Below are positions 34,452-43,170 of a stretch of DNA of 64,000 nucleotides, one piece after another (the stretch's first letter is position 1; each line of letters opens with the position of its first letter). This DNA is from Chitinophagaceae bacterium. Its GTDB lineage: Bacteria; Bacteroidota; Bacteroidia; Chitinophagales; Chitinophagaceae. Position numbers and translations under genes: made by a program. The stretch spans positions 20,678 through 84,677 of the forward strand of contig SEAC01000020.1 of assembly GCA_004173235.1 (NCBI GenBank). Direction: 5' to 3'. The notes below the pieces were generated by a model, which was not told where the DNA came from, searched no databases, and saw only the letters and a program-made list of their open reading frames with translations.

Positions 34452-35951
34452 ATGAATCAAAACATCAAAGAGTCGGAGCTTTACAACGAGGACCTGGCGC
34501 CGATACCGCAGGAGAAACGCACCTGGGGCACGGGCAACTACGCCGCGCTGTGGATCTCGATGAGCCTGTGTATTCCCACATACCAGCTGGCATCCGGAAT
34601 GATCCAGCAGGGAATGAGCTGGTGGCAGGCTATTGTACTGATCTTCCTCGGCAATGCCATCGTGCTGGTGCCGATGCTGCTCAACGGGCACGCCGGCGCC
34701 AAGTACGGCATTCCTTTTCCCGTATTTGCACGGGCATCCTTTGGGACGAAAGGCGCCAACATCCCTGCGTTGCTGCGCGCGGTGGTAGCCTGCGGCTGGT
34801 TCGGCATTCAAACCTGGATCGGTGGCGCATCGCTTTACCACCTGCTGCGTGCCTGGAACCCGTCGCTGCCGGAGATATCCGTTAACGGCCTGTTTCCGCA
34901 ACCGCTTCCGCTTGCCTGCTTCGCGGCGTTCTGGATGCTCAACATGTGGGTGGTATACAAAGGCGTCGAAAGCATCCGCAAGCTGCTGGTGTTTAAAGCG
35001 ATCTTTCTTCCCCTGGCAGCGTTGGCACTGTTCGCCTGGGCAGTGATCGCGGCCAAAGGCATCGGCCCCATACTCGAAAAGCCCACCACCGACGCCGAGT
35101 GGAGCGCCTTCAAAAAGTTTTTCGTGCCTTCCCTGACAGGCATCATCGGCTTCTGGGCAACGCTCTCGCTCAACATCCCCGACTTCACGCGGTATGCGAA
35201 AAGCCAGCGCGCGCAGATCCGGGGGCAAGCCATCGGCCTTCCACCATCGATGACCCTCTTCTCGTTCATCGGCGTGTTCGTTACTTCGGCAACCATCTTA
35301 CTGTATGGACAACCGGAGTGGGACCCGGTGAAACTTGCCGGCCGTTTCGAGAGCCGCATCGTGGTGAGCCTTGCCATGATCGGCATCCTCATCTCCACGC
35401 TTGCCACCAACATTGCCGCCAACATCGTGAGCCCCGCAAACGACTTCGCCAACATCGCTCCCAAAAAGATCTCGTTCCGCACGGGTGGTTTCATTACGGG
35501 CATACTCGGTGCGCTCATCTTTCCGTGGAAGCTCGTTGCCGATCCAAGCGGCTTCATCTTCACCTGGCTCGTGGGCTACTCGGGCCTGCTTGGTCCCGTG
35601 GGCGGCATTATGATCGCAGACTATTATTTCATTCGTCGGCAAAAGCTCAAGGTGAGCGAGCTCTACGATCCGCGCGGCCGCTATAGTTATGGCGATGGCT
35701 TCAACGGACGCGCAGTATGTGCATTGCTTGCAGGCATCCTGCCGAACATCCCGGGCTTTCTTGTTACGATCAAAGCCGTGCCCGCAAGCCGCGTGCTTCC
35801 GTGGGTGACCGACCTCTACAACTTTGCCTGGTTTGTGGGCTTCCTGCTATCGGGCGGTATTTATATCTTGCTGATGCGCCGACGTGCGGTTCCCGATGCG
35901 GAGCCAGCGCACATCGCCGAAGAACAAACTGCTTATGCCCCTACTCATTAA
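34452..35951 (+). CDS. NCS1-family nucleobase transporter
   Basis: 499 residues with about twelve membrane helices, of the Mhp1/FurA/PucI/CodB type (nucleobase:cation symporter-1). The N-terminal RTWGTGNYAALWISMSLCIPTYQLASG, then GAKYGIPFPVFARASFG and PALLRAVVACGWFGIQTWIGG, are strongly typical. Placed among pyrimidine catabolic genes, it probably imports uracil, thymine, a hydantoin or a dihydropyrimidine. The start is the ATG at 34452. Its 3' end overlaps the dihydropyrimidinase start by 17 nt, so both should be translated from the same mRNA. Confidence 0.93.
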   Translation: MNQNIKESELYNEDLAPIPQEKRTWGTGNYAALWISMSLCIPTYQLASGMIQQGMSWWQAIVLIFLGNAIVLVPMLLNGHAGAKYGIPFPVFARASFGTKGANIPALLRAVVACGWFGIQTWIGGASLYHLLRAWNPSLPEISVNGLFPQPLPLACFAAFWMLNMWVVYKGVESIRKLLVFKAIFLPLAALALFAWAVIAAKGIGPILEKPTTDAEWSAFKKFFVPSLTGIIGFWATLSLNIPDFTRYAKSQRAQIRGQAIGLPPSMTLFSFIGVFVTSATILLYGQPEWDPVKLAGRFESRIVVSLAMIGILISTLATNIAANIVSPANDFANIAPKKISFRTGGFITGILGALIFPWKLVADPSGFIFTWLVGYSGLLGPVGGIMIADYYFIRRQKLKVSELYDPRGRYSYGDGFNGRAVCALLAGILPNIPGFLVTIKAVPASRVLPWVTDLYNFAWFVGFLLSGGIYILLMRRRAVPDAEPAHIAEEQTAYAPTH

Positions 35952-37317
35952 AAATGGACGCATCATTACGGCCTCTGAAGACATGCAGGCCGATATCCGC
36001 ATCGACGGAGAAGTCATCACAGCCATCGGTCGCAACCTGCCCGAGGACGGCTGCGAGGTGATCGACGCGAATGGCCTGCTGGTCATGCCGGGCGGCATCG
36101 ACCCGCACGTGCATCTCGATATGCCTTTCATGGGCACTTCATCGAGCGATTCGTATGAAACCGGCACCCGCGCTGCGCTTCATGGCGGCACCACGATGGT
36201 GATCGATTTCATTTTGCAAAAGCAGGGAAACTCTTTGAAGGATGCGCTCACCGAATGGCAGGGGCGCGCCAACAATAATTGCGTGGGCGACTACAGCTTT
36301 CACATGGCCGTCACTGATTACAACGACGAGACCAAAAAGGAGATCGCGCATTTCGTAGACAACGAAGGCATCACATCGTTCAAAACGTTCATGGCCTACA
36401 AAGGCGCGCTGATGATCGACGACCGGCAGATGATCGGCCTGATGGAAGAAGTGAAGCGCTGCGGTGGCCTCGTGACCGTGCACGCCACCAACGGCGACAT
36501 GATCGACTACCTGGTGGCCAGGCATCGCTCGGAAGGCAAGCGCGCGCCGATCTATCACTACCTCTCGCAACCGGAAGTAACCGAAGCCGAAGCTTCTGAG
36601 CGCTTTGCCGCCATGAGCCGATACACGGGCTGCCCGGGCTACATCGTGCACCTTACCTGCGAAGGCGCGCTCAACGCCGTGCGCGAAGCTGCCAAGTGCA
36701 ACCAGCATGTGTTCGTGGAAACCTGCATTCAATACCTCTTGCTCGATGCTTCGTTGTATGAGCAGGACTTCGATGGCGCCAAGTGGGTGATGAGCCCGCC
36801 GCTGCGCGAGAAGAAAGACCAGGAAACGCTTTGGGCAGGCATCAACCAGGGTCTGGTGAACGTGGTGGCTACCGACCACTGTCCCTTTAAGTGGGAGCAA
36901 AAGCTGATGGGCAAGGATGACTTTTCGAAGATCCCGAATGGCCACCCGGCAATCGAACATCGCTACGAACTGCTGTTCAGCGAAGGCGTGAACGGCGGGC
37001 GGATTACGGCCAACAAGTTCGTGGAAGTGGCGTGCACCAACCCCGCAAAGATCTTCGGCATGTTCCCGCGCAAGGGTACCATCGGCATCGGCTCCGACGC
37101 CGACATCGTGCTGTTCGACCCGAACGAGGAACATACGATCTCGGTGAACGATCACCACATGAACGTGGACTACTCCGCCTACGAAGGGCGCAAGCTCAAA
37201 GGCAGGGTGAAGACCGTAGTTCTACGGGGACAGGTTGCCATCGACAAGAACGAGTGCAGGCTGCAGAAAGGCTATGGACAATTCATCAAACGCAGCAAGG
37301 TGACCGACCATATCTAA
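35935..37317 (+). CDS. hydA: Dihydropyrimidinase (hydantoinase family)
   Basis: 460 residues. It opens the dihydrouracil or dihydrothymine ring to the N-carbamoyl beta-amino acid. Metal ligands of the cyclic amidohydrolase site are visible: PGGIDPHVHLDMPF (His58, His60), carboxylated Lys about 150 in ITSFKTFMAYKG, LVTVHATNGD (His about 183), YIVHLTCEG and VVATDHCPF. The start at 35935 lies inside the transporter gene (17-nt overlap). A CCGTA-N4-TACGG palindrome lies near the 3' end at 37214, and the stop codon is the first triplet of a TAATGAG heptamer tract. Confidence 0.95.
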   Translation: MPLLIKNGRIITASEDMQADIRIDGEVITAIGRNLPEDGCEVIDANGLLVMPGGIDPHVHLDMPFMGTSSSDSYETGTRAALHGGTTMVIDFILQKQGNSLKDALTEWQGRANNNCVGDYSFHMAVTDYNDETKKEIAHFVDNEGITSFKTFMAYKGALMIDDRQMIGLMEEVKRCGGLVTVHATNGDMIDYLVARHRSEGKRAPIYHYLSQPEVTEAEASERFAAMSRYTGCPGYIVHLTCEGALNAVREAAKCNQHVFVETCIQYLLLDASLYEQDFDGAKWVMSPPLREKKDQETLWAGINQGLVNVVATDHCPFKWEQKLMGKDDFSKIPNGHPAIEHRYELLFSEGVNGGRITANKFVEVACTNPAKIFGMFPRKGTIGIGSDADIVLFDPNEEHTISVNDHHMNVDYSAYEGRKLKGRVKTVVLRGQVAIDKNECRLQKGYGQFIKRSKVTDHI

Positions 37318-37398
37318 TGAGTAATGAGTGACGAGTAATGAGTAATGAACGGGTAGGTCCGGAGTACCAATAAACAATTGAACCAATAAACTAATAAC
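37315..37398. repeat. Heptamer tract TAATGAG plus 8-nt CAATAAAC tract
   Basis: Five in-phase heptamers (taatgag, taatgag, tgacgag, taatgag, taatgaa) at 37315-37349 begin with the stop codon of the dihydropyrimidinase gene. From 37370 an 8-nt period follows (caataaac, aattgaac, caataaac). No inverted arm is seen here. Confidence 0.72.
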
Positions 37399-37406
37399 TA
37401 TTCTCT

Positions 37407-38273
37407 ATGCCACGCATCATCAAATCAGGCCTGATCCAGATGAGCCTGCCCAAAACCGAGGGCGAAGGAACGATCGACGAGATCAAGGAAGCAATGTTTC
37501 AGAAGCACGTAGCGTATATCGAGAAAGCAGGTGAGCAAGGCGTGCAGATCCTCTGCCTGCAGGAGATCTTCAACACGCCGTATTTCTGCCCCGGACAAAA
37601 CAAGGACTGGTATGCATCTGCAGAGCCCGTTCCCGGACCCACCACCAATCGCCTTGCGGAATACGCAAAGAAGTACCAGATGGTGATCATCGCCCCGGTG
37701 TATGAGCGGGAGCAGGCGGGTGTGCTGTACAACACCGCCGCTGTTATCGATGCCGACGGCACCTACCTCGGCAAATACCGGAAGAACCATATTCCGCACA
37801 CGTCGGGATTCTGGGAGAAGTTCTTCTTCAAGCCGGGCAACCTCGGTTATCCCGTGTTTCAAACGCGCTATGCCAAGATCGGCGTGTACATCTGCTACGA
37901 CCGCCACTTCCCCGATGGTGCGCGCGTGCTGGGACTGAATGGCGCCGAGATCGTATACAATCCTTCCGCTACGGTTGCCGGTCTGTCGCAATACCTCTGG
38001 AAGCTGGAGCAGCCTGCCCACGCGGCCGCCAACGGTTACTTCATGGGTTGCATCAACCGCGTAGGCACCGAAGCTCCCTGGAACCTGGGCAAGTTTTATG
38101 GCACTTCGTATTTCGTGGATCCGCGCGGACAGATCATCGCGCAGGCTTCCGAAGACAACGACGAATTGCTGGTGTCGGAATTCGACCTCGATATGATCGA
38201 AGAAGTACGCTCCACCTGGCAGTTCTTCCGCGACCGCCGGCCCGAGACGTACGAGAAACTCGTTGAGCTATAA
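37407..38273 (+). CDS. Beta-ureidopropionase (N-carbamoyl-beta-alanine amidohydrolase), nitrilase superfamily
   Basis: 288 residues. The nitrilase triad is visible: Glu about 53 in LCLQEIFNTPYF, Lys about 126 in LGKYRKNHIPH and Cys about 163 in GVYICYDRHFPD. It hydrolyses N-carbamoyl-beta-alanine to beta-alanine, CO2 and ammonia. N-carbamoylputrescine amidases have similar sequence, but the neighbours (dihydropyrimidinase upstream, PreT/PreA downstream, aminotransferase and MmsA in the same run) argue for the pyrimidine role. The ATG at 37407 follows a repeat-filled spacer. Confidence 0.92.
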   Translation: MPRIIKSGLIQMSLPKTEGEGTIDEIKEAMFQKHVAYIEKAGEQGVQILCLQEIFNTPYFCPGQNKDWYASAEPVPGPTTNRLAEYAKKYQMVIIAPVYEREQAGVLYNTAAVIDADGTYLGKYRKNHIPHTSGFWEKFFFKPGNLGYPVFQTRYAKIGVYICYDRHFPDGARVLGLNGAEIVYNPSATVAGLSQYLWKLEQPAHAAANGYFMGCINRVGTEAPWNLGKFYGTSYFVDPRGQIIAQASEDNDELLVSEFDLDMIEEVRSTWQFFRDRRPETYEKLVEL

Positions 38274-38377
38274 ATCAAAAGTCAAAATTCAAAAGTCAAA
38301 AGGGTCGCTCCCCGTGGCGCTTATCTGGTTGCCGCTTGCGTCGTACTCGTTTTGACTTTTGACTTTTGAATTTTTAC
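38274..38377. repeat. Inverted heptamer-arm element (GTCAAAA/TTTTGAC type), clearest copy
   Basis: Left arm: atcaaaa, gtcaaaa, ttcaaaa, gtcaaaa (38274-38301). Right arm: ttttgac, ttttgac, ttttgaa, tttttac (38350-38377). Four perfect heptamers on each side are inverted around a 48-nt GC-rich core. It starts directly after the beta-ureidopropionase stop codon and ends 19 nt before the preT start. Confidence 0.85.
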
Positions 38378-38396
38378 TTCCCCCAAACGACCGTTT

Positions 38397-39779
38397 ATGT
38401 CCATAACTAACAACCGACTAAGTGCTGCCGAATACGAGGTGAACTTTTCCGACGTCCACCCGCCCTTCACGAGCCGGGAAGCGGCCCTGGTGGATGCGAA
38501 TCGCTGCCTGATGTGCTACGATGCGCCCTGCACCAAGAGCTGCCCTACGAGCATCGACATACCCAAGTTCATCAAGCAGATCAGCACCGACAACGTAAAA
38601 GGCTCGGCACACACCATCCTGCAAAGCAATGTGATGGGTGCGGGCTGCTCGCGCGTGTGCCCGGTAGAAAAACTGTGCGAAGGATCGTGCGTATACAACC
38701 TGCTGGACGAAGCACCGATACCCATTGCAAAACTTCAACGCTACTCCACCGAAATGGCGATGGAAAAGCAATGGAGGCTGTTCACGCGCAAGCCCGACAA
38801 CGGACGCCGCGTGGCGATCGTTGGCGCAGGTCCCGCGGGTCTTTCGTGTGCACACGTGCTGGCCCGCGAAGGCGTGGAAGTGACCATCTTCGAAAAGGAA
38901 GCAAAGGGCGGCGGCCTGATGACCTACGGCATTGCTGCGTATAAGGTGACGCCGGAATTCTGCCAGGAGGAAGTGGACTATATCACTTCCATCGGCGGCA
39001 TCAGCATCCGCTACAACCAGGCGCTGGGCCGCGATTTTTCGCTTGCGCAATTGAAGTCGGAATACGACGCGGTGTTTCTGGGCTTCGGCGTGGGACTCGC
39101 CCGGCGTCTCGACGTGCCGGGCGAAGAACTGGATGGCGTTGTGGATGCCATTTCGTTCATCTATCACCTCCGAACGAACGACCTTTCGAAGACGGCCGTG
39201 GGCGATCGCGTGATCGTGATCGGACTCGGGATGACCGCTATCGATGCAGCTACGCAGGCCAAGCGCCTCGGGGCGAAAGAAGTGACGATCGTATATCGCC
39301 GCACGCAGGCAGAAATGCCTTGTACGCAGGTGGAGCTCGACCTCGCCTTGCTCGACGGCTGCAAGGTGTTGTGGCTCGCGGCACCCCACGAAGTGCGTGG
39401 TGAAAACGGGAAGGTCACCGGGCTGGTATGCACCGAGATGAAGCTGGGCGAGCCCGATGCTTCGGGACGACGTGCGCCCGTGCCTGCCGGCAACGAGTTC
39501 TTCATCGAGGCAGATATGATCATCAAAGCGGCAGGGCAGATGCCTTTCACTGCGCTGGTGGAAGAAGCCGACCTCCAGCACGCCAATGGCAAACTTGCCG
39601 TGAGCGGCAATCGCAGCAATATCGAAGGTGTGTTTGCCGGTGGCGACTGTGTAAACGGCGGACGCGAAGTAGTGGATGCGGTGCAGGCCGGCAAGGATGG
39701 CGCCGCCGCGATCTTCGACTATCTCGGCATCCACGTCAGCGCAAAAGCGAACGTAGCCGCTCCCGAAACGATCATTTAA
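38397..39779 (+). CDS. preT: NAD-dependent dihydropyrimidine dehydrogenase, PreT (flavin/NAD) subunit
   Basis: 460 residues. The N-terminal GltD-like Fe-S region (CLMCYDAPCTKSCPTSIDI, GAGCSRVCPVEKLCEGSCV) is followed by an FAD dinucleotide fold (VAIVGAGPAGLSCAHVLAREG) and a second nucleotide fold (VIVIGLGMTAIDAATQAKRLG). It passes electrons from NAD(P)H to PreA for reduction of uracil and thymine. Glutamate synthase small subunits look similar, but the presence of preA 231 nt downstream settles the call. The spacer to preA holds a 30-bp tandem array. Confidence 0.93.
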   Translation: MSITNNRLSAAEYEVNFSDVHPPFTSREAALVDANRCLMCYDAPCTKSCPTSIDIPKFIKQISTDNVKGSAHTILQSNVMGAGCSRVCPVEKLCEGSCVYNLLDEAPIPIAKLQRYSTEMAMEKQWRLFTRKPDNGRRVAIVGAGPAGLSCAHVLAREGVEVTIFEKEAKGGGLMTYGIAAYKVTPEFCQEEVDYITSIGGISIRYNQALGRDFSLAQLKSEYDAVFLGFGVGLARRLDVPGEELDGVVDAISFIYHLRTNDLSKTAVGDRVIVIGLGMTAIDAATQAKRLGAKEVTIVYRRTQAEMPCTQVELDLALLDGCKVLWLAAPHEVRGENGKVTGLVCTEMKLGEPDASGRRAPVPAGNEFFIEADMIIKAAGQMPFTALVEEADLQHANGKLAVSGNRSNIEGVFAGGDCVNGGREVVDAVQAGKDGAAAIFDYLGIHVSAKANVAAPETII

Positions 39780-39788
39780 CCCCCGTAC

Positions 39789-39961
39789 AGACGCATCATA
39801 TGCGTCTCCCGAAAACTGCAACGCATCATATGCGTCTCCCGAAAACTGCAACGCATCATATGCGTCTCCCGGAAACTGCAACGCATCATATGCGTCTCCC
39901 GGAAACTGCAACGCATCAAATGCGTCTCCCGGAAACAGCAACGCATCAAATGCGTCTCCCG
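39789..39961. repeat. Tandem array of six 30-bp palindromic units
   Basis: Six copies of acgcatcatatgcgtctcc with near-identical 10-nt linkers (cgaaaactgca / cggaaactgca), period 30 bp. Unit one is the full 8-3-8 palindrome agacgcat-cat-atgcgtct; later units have aacgcat as left arm. Adjacent copies share variants (aaaact in early linkers, ggaaact later, aaatgcg in the last two units), the mark of stepwise duplication. It lies in the preT-preA spacer. A CRISPR is excluded because the linkers do not vary. Confidence 0.9.
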
Positions 39962-39971
39962 GGCAACAGGA

Positions 39972-40005
39972 AAACGACAAACGACAAACAACAAACCACA
40001 AACTA
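39972..40005. repeat. Heptamer tract AAACGAC before preA
   Basis: In-phase heptamers aaacgac, aaacgac, aaacaac, aaaccac, then aaacta, ending 5 nt before the preA ATG. The same type as the arms at 1421-1520. Confidence 0.7.
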
Positions 40006-40010
40006 ATCTC

Positions 40011-41279
40011 ATGGCCGATATATCTGCAAACTTCCTGGGCATAAAATCGCCGAACCCTTTCTGGCTCGCATCGGCGCCCCCCACCGATAAACTCACCAAC
40101 GTGCTCCGAGCCTTCGAGGCGGGCTGGGGCGGCGTGGTGTGGAAGACGCTGGGCTCGCAGGTGAAGAACGTTTCGTCGCGCTATTCGGCCGTGAACTACG
40201 GCGGCAAGCGCGTGATGGGTCTCAACAACATCGAGCTCATTTCGGACCGCCCGCTGGAACTCAATCTCCGCGAGATCCGCGAAGCCATCCGCCTCTTTCC
40301 CGACCGCGCCATGATCGTATCGCTGATGGCCGACAACACGCGGGAAAGCTGGCACGAACTCATTGCGCAGGTGGAAGACACTGGCGCACATGGCTTCGAA
40401 CTGAACTTCGGCTGTCCGCACGGCATGACCGAGCGCGGAATGGGTGCGTCGGTAGGACAGGACCCCGAGATCGCACGAATGGTGGTGGAATGGGTGATGG
40501 AAAAAGCAACCATCCCCGTGATCACGAAGCTCACGCCTAACGTGCATTCCGTGGTGCCTACCGCGCAGGCCTGCGTGGAAGCGGGTACCAACGCCTTGTC
40601 GCTGATCAACACGATCCAGTCGGTAACCGGTATCGACCTCGACACCTTCGTGCCCAACCCGTTTGTGGGCGGCAAATCGGTGTTTGGCGGCTATTGCGGC
40701 CCCGCCGTGAAGCCCATCGCGTTGAAATTCCTCACCACCATCAGCCAGAATGCGGTGACGCGCACGGTTCCGATCTCGGGTATCGGCGGCGTAAGCACGT
40801 GGAAGGATGCGGTGGAATTCATGCTTCTTGGTTCCACAACGGTGCAGGTGTGCACGGCTGCGATGACGCATGGCTTCCGCATCGTGGAAGATCTGTGCGA
40901 GGGTTTGAATAACTGGATGGATGATAAGGGATTTGCTACGATCAACGATTTCATTGGCAAATCGGTGCCCACGATGACGCGCTGGGAAGAGCTCGACATC
41001 AACTACCACCACGTGGCCCACATCAACCAGGACAAGTGCATCCACTGCGGCCTCTGCTATATCACCTGCGAGGATACGTCTCACCAGGCGATCAACCTCG
41101 AATATGGCAAGCCATACAACACTTATTCCATCAAGAAGGACGATTGCGTGGGTTGCAACCTGTGCCAGCTCGTTTGCCCCGTAGACAGTTGCATCACGAT
41201 GAACGTAGAGCGGAAAGCCCCCGAATACGTCAACTGGACCGACTACCAGCGCCTGGGGCTGCCCCTGAACGACCACTAG
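40011..41279 (+). CDS. preA: NAD-dependent dihydropyrimidine dehydrogenase, PreA (catalytic) subunit
   Basis: 422 residues. A dihydroorotate-dehydrogenase-like FMN barrel (FWLASAPPTDKL, GFELNFGCPHGMTERGMG, PVITKLTPN, GGYCGPAVKPIAL) is followed by two C-terminal 4Fe-4S motifs (CIHCGLCYITCED and CVGCNLCQLVCPVDSC). It reduces uracil and thymine to the 5,6-dihydro forms with electrons from PreT. At the place of the catalytic Cys of mammalian DPD (GLACGQDP) this protein has GASVGQDP. It is the last gene of the pyrimidine cluster and is followed by a strong terminator. Confidence 0.94.
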   Translation: MADISANFLGIKSPNPFWLASAPPTDKLTNVLRAFEAGWGGVVWKTLGSQVKNVSSRYSAVNYGGKRVMGLNNIELISDRPLELNLREIREAIRLFPDRAMIVSLMADNTRESWHELIAQVEDTGAHGFELNFGCPHGMTERGMGASVGQDPEIARMVVEWVMEKATIPVITKLTPNVHSVVPTAQACVEAGTNALSLINTIQSVTGIDLDTFVPNPFVGGKSVFGGYCGPAVKPIALKFLTTISQNAVTRTVPISGIGGVSTWKDAVEFMLLGSTTVQVCTAAMTHGFRIVEDLCEGLNNWMDDKGFATINDFIGKSVPTMTRWEELDINYHHVAHINQDKCIHCGLCYITCEDTSHQAINLEYGKPYNTYSIKKDDCVGCNLCQLVCPVDSCITMNVERKAPEYVNWTDYQRLGLPLNDH

Positions 41280-41283
41280 GGCT

Positions 41284-41292
41284 TTATCCACA
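41284..41292 (+). promoter_or_regulatory. DnaA-box-like nonamer TTATCCACA
   Basis: An exact match to the strong DnaA box TTATCCACA, 5 nt past the preA stop and about 310 nt before dnaB. A looser, self-complementary ttgtgcacaa lies near 41416. Binding is not shown; one exact nonamer can occur by chance. Confidence 0.35.
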
Positions 41293-41306
41293 TACGCTTT
41301 TTTTAG

Positions 41307-41338
41307 CCCGTTTCCGCGCCGGAATCGGGTTTTTTTTG
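41307..41338 (+). terminator. Intrinsic terminator of the pyrimidine cluster
   Basis: Stem cccgtttccg / cggaatcggg (10 bp, one mismatch) with a 3-nt loop and a run of about eight T. The following spacer (41339-41602) shows no gene; a near -7 box TATATTCG lies at 41574-41581. Confidence 0.83.
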
Positions 41339-41602
41339 GGTTGGAACGCAAACCGAAGCCGAAGTGGCGCCGCCGGATTTTCCAAGAAATCCGTTCCTTT
41401 TATTTGTTGACAGAATTTGTGCACAACCCAGGGTGGGGTGGGGAAAAAGCGGGAGTTTTGTGGGCAACCAGCCAGCATGCGTGGAAAAGTGCCTTCTGTC
41501 GGTGGACAGTGCGGTGCATTGCCTGTGTATGATTAATTGTCCCTGTGGAACGGGGGCGCCGAAAAGGGCCGGTTATATTCGCAGACTGACTACCAAATAA
41601 CC

Positions 41603-43168
41603 ATGGATCTTACCAATCTCAATAAAGACCGTTTTCCAAAAAATCGCCGTAAGCCCGCGCTCGACCTGAGCACGATGGTGTATGGCAAGGTGCCTCCGCA
41701 GGCCAAAGAACTCGAAGAGGCCGTGCTCGGGGCCATCATGCTCGAAAAAGGCGCCTTCGACGCTGTTGTAGAAATACTGAAGCCCGAGTGCTTTTATGTA
41801 GACGCCCACCAGAAGATCTTCCGGGCGATGAAAAGCCTGGCCAACAAGAGCCAGCCGATCGACATCCTCACCGTTGTGGAAGAGCTTCGTATGCTCGAAG
41901 ACCTCGAAGTGGTGGGTGGGCCGTACTATGTTACGCGCCTCACCAACATGGTGGTGTCGTCGGCCAACATCGAGGCCCACGCGCGGATCATCCTCCAGAA
42001 GTTCATTCAGCGTGAGCTCATCCGCATTTCGGGCGAGATCATCAGCGAAGCCTACGAGGATTCTGCAGACGTGTTCGACCTGCTCGATAAAGCGGAAGGC
42101 AAGATGTACGAGGTGACATCCAACCACCTGAAGAATTCCTACGAATCGATCGATACGGTGCTGGTGAAGACGATCCAGCGCATCGAAGACCTGCGCCACC
42201 AGAATGCGGATATCACCGGCGTACCGAGCGGCTTCCCCACGCTCGATAAGGTGACCTACGGCTGGCAGAATACCGACCTCATCATCCTCGCGGCACGCCC
42301 TGCCGTGGGTAAAACCGCCTTCGCGCTCAACCTGGCGCGCAACGCCGCCCTCGACCCGCGCAAGCAGACGCCGGTGGCTTTCTTCTCGCTGGAGATGGGT
42401 GCCGCCCAGCTCGTACAGCGTATCCTCGCCGCCGAAAGCGAGATCTTCCTCGAGAAGATCTCCCGCGGCAAGCTCGAGGAGCACGAAATGAAGCAACTGT
42501 ATGCAAAGGGCATCCAGCGCCTTGCGCAGGCGCCCATCTTCATCGACGATACGGCCGCCCTCAACATCTTCGAACTGCGCGCCAAGTGCCGGAGGTTGAA
42601 GAATATCAACAACGTTGGCTTCATCATCATCGACTATCTGCAGCTGATGAGCGCCGGCGGCGACAACAAGAATACCAACCGCGAACAGGAGATCTCCACG
42701 ATCTCACGCTCGCTGAAAGGCCTCGCGAAAGAACTGCAGGTGCCCATCATCGCACTGTCGCAGTTGTCGCGTGAAGTGGAGAAACGCAAGGACGGCAACA
42801 AGATGCCGCAGCTTTCCGACCTCCGTGAATCGGGCGCCATCGAACAGGATGCCGATATGGTTTGCTTTATCTACCGGCCGGAGTATTACGATGTAACGCA
42901 GAACGAAATGGGCGAAAGCAACAAGGGCGAAACGCACATCCGTATAGCGAAGCACCGGAACGGCTCGCTCGAAACCATCGTGCTCCGCGCACGCCTCGAG
43001 ATCCAGCGCTTCTACGACGACAACGACGGCGGCTTTGGCGGCCCGCAATTGCCGGGAAGCTGGAAGCCCGTGTCGGACAACGATGGCGGCGGCGGCGGTG
43101 CTCGGATGTTCATCCAGACCGGTTCGAAGATGAATCAGTTCAACAGCGATGAGGACGCACCTTTTTAA
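41603..43168 (+). CDS. dnaB: Replicative DNA helicase DnaB
   Basis: 521 residues. The N-terminal DnaB domain (PPQAKELEEAVLGAIMLEKGAF, about 31-130) and linker are followed by the RecA-like motor with Walker A ARPAVGKT (231-238), FFSLEMGAAQLVQRIL, Walker B FIIIDYLQLM and DLRESGAIEQDADMV. It is the ring helicase that unwinds DNA at the fork. The C-terminus has a short Gly-rich tail. The frame is open 22 codons upstream, but MDLTNLNKDRFPKNRRK at 41603 is the family-like start. No intein or insertion is seen. Confidence 0.96.
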   Translation: MDLTNLNKDRFPKNRRKPALDLSTMVYGKVPPQAKELEEAVLGAIMLEKGAFDAVVEILKPECFYVDAHQKIFRAMKSLANKSQPIDILTVVEELRMLEDLEVVGGPYYVTRLTNMVVSSANIEAHARIILQKFIQRELIRISGEIISEAYEDSADVFDLLDKAEGKMYEVTSNHLKNSYESIDTVLVKTIQRIEDLRHQNADITGVPSGFPTLDKVTYGWQNTDLIILAARPAVGKTAFALNLARNAALDPRKQTPVAFFSLEMGAAQLVQRILAAESEIFLEKISRGKLEEHEMKQLYAKGIQRLAQAPIFIDDTAALNIFELRAKCRRLKNINNVGFIIIDYLQLMSAGGDNKNTNREQEISTISRSLKGLAKELQVPIIALSQLSREVEKRKDGNKMPQLSDLRESGAIEQDADMVCFIYRPEYYDVTQNEMGESNKGETHIRIAKHRNGSLETIVLRARLEIQRFYDDNDGGFGGPQLPGSWKPVSDNDGGGGGARMFIQTGSKMNQFNSDEDAPF

Positions 43169-43170
43169 AT

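Noticed and set aside
39789..39961. Possible CRISPR array
   Set aside because: The sequence between palindromic units is nearly constant and only about 10 nt; there are no unique spacers and no cas genes.
40011..41279. Dihydroorotate dehydrogenase class 1B for the 40011 gene
   Set aside because: Two C-terminal ferredoxin motifs, the partner PreT and the catabolic neighbours point to PreA; a separate class 2 pyrD exists at 44892.
41284..41602. Replication origin near dnaB
   Set aside because: Only one exact DnaA nonamer and no AT-rich unwinding region or box cluster.
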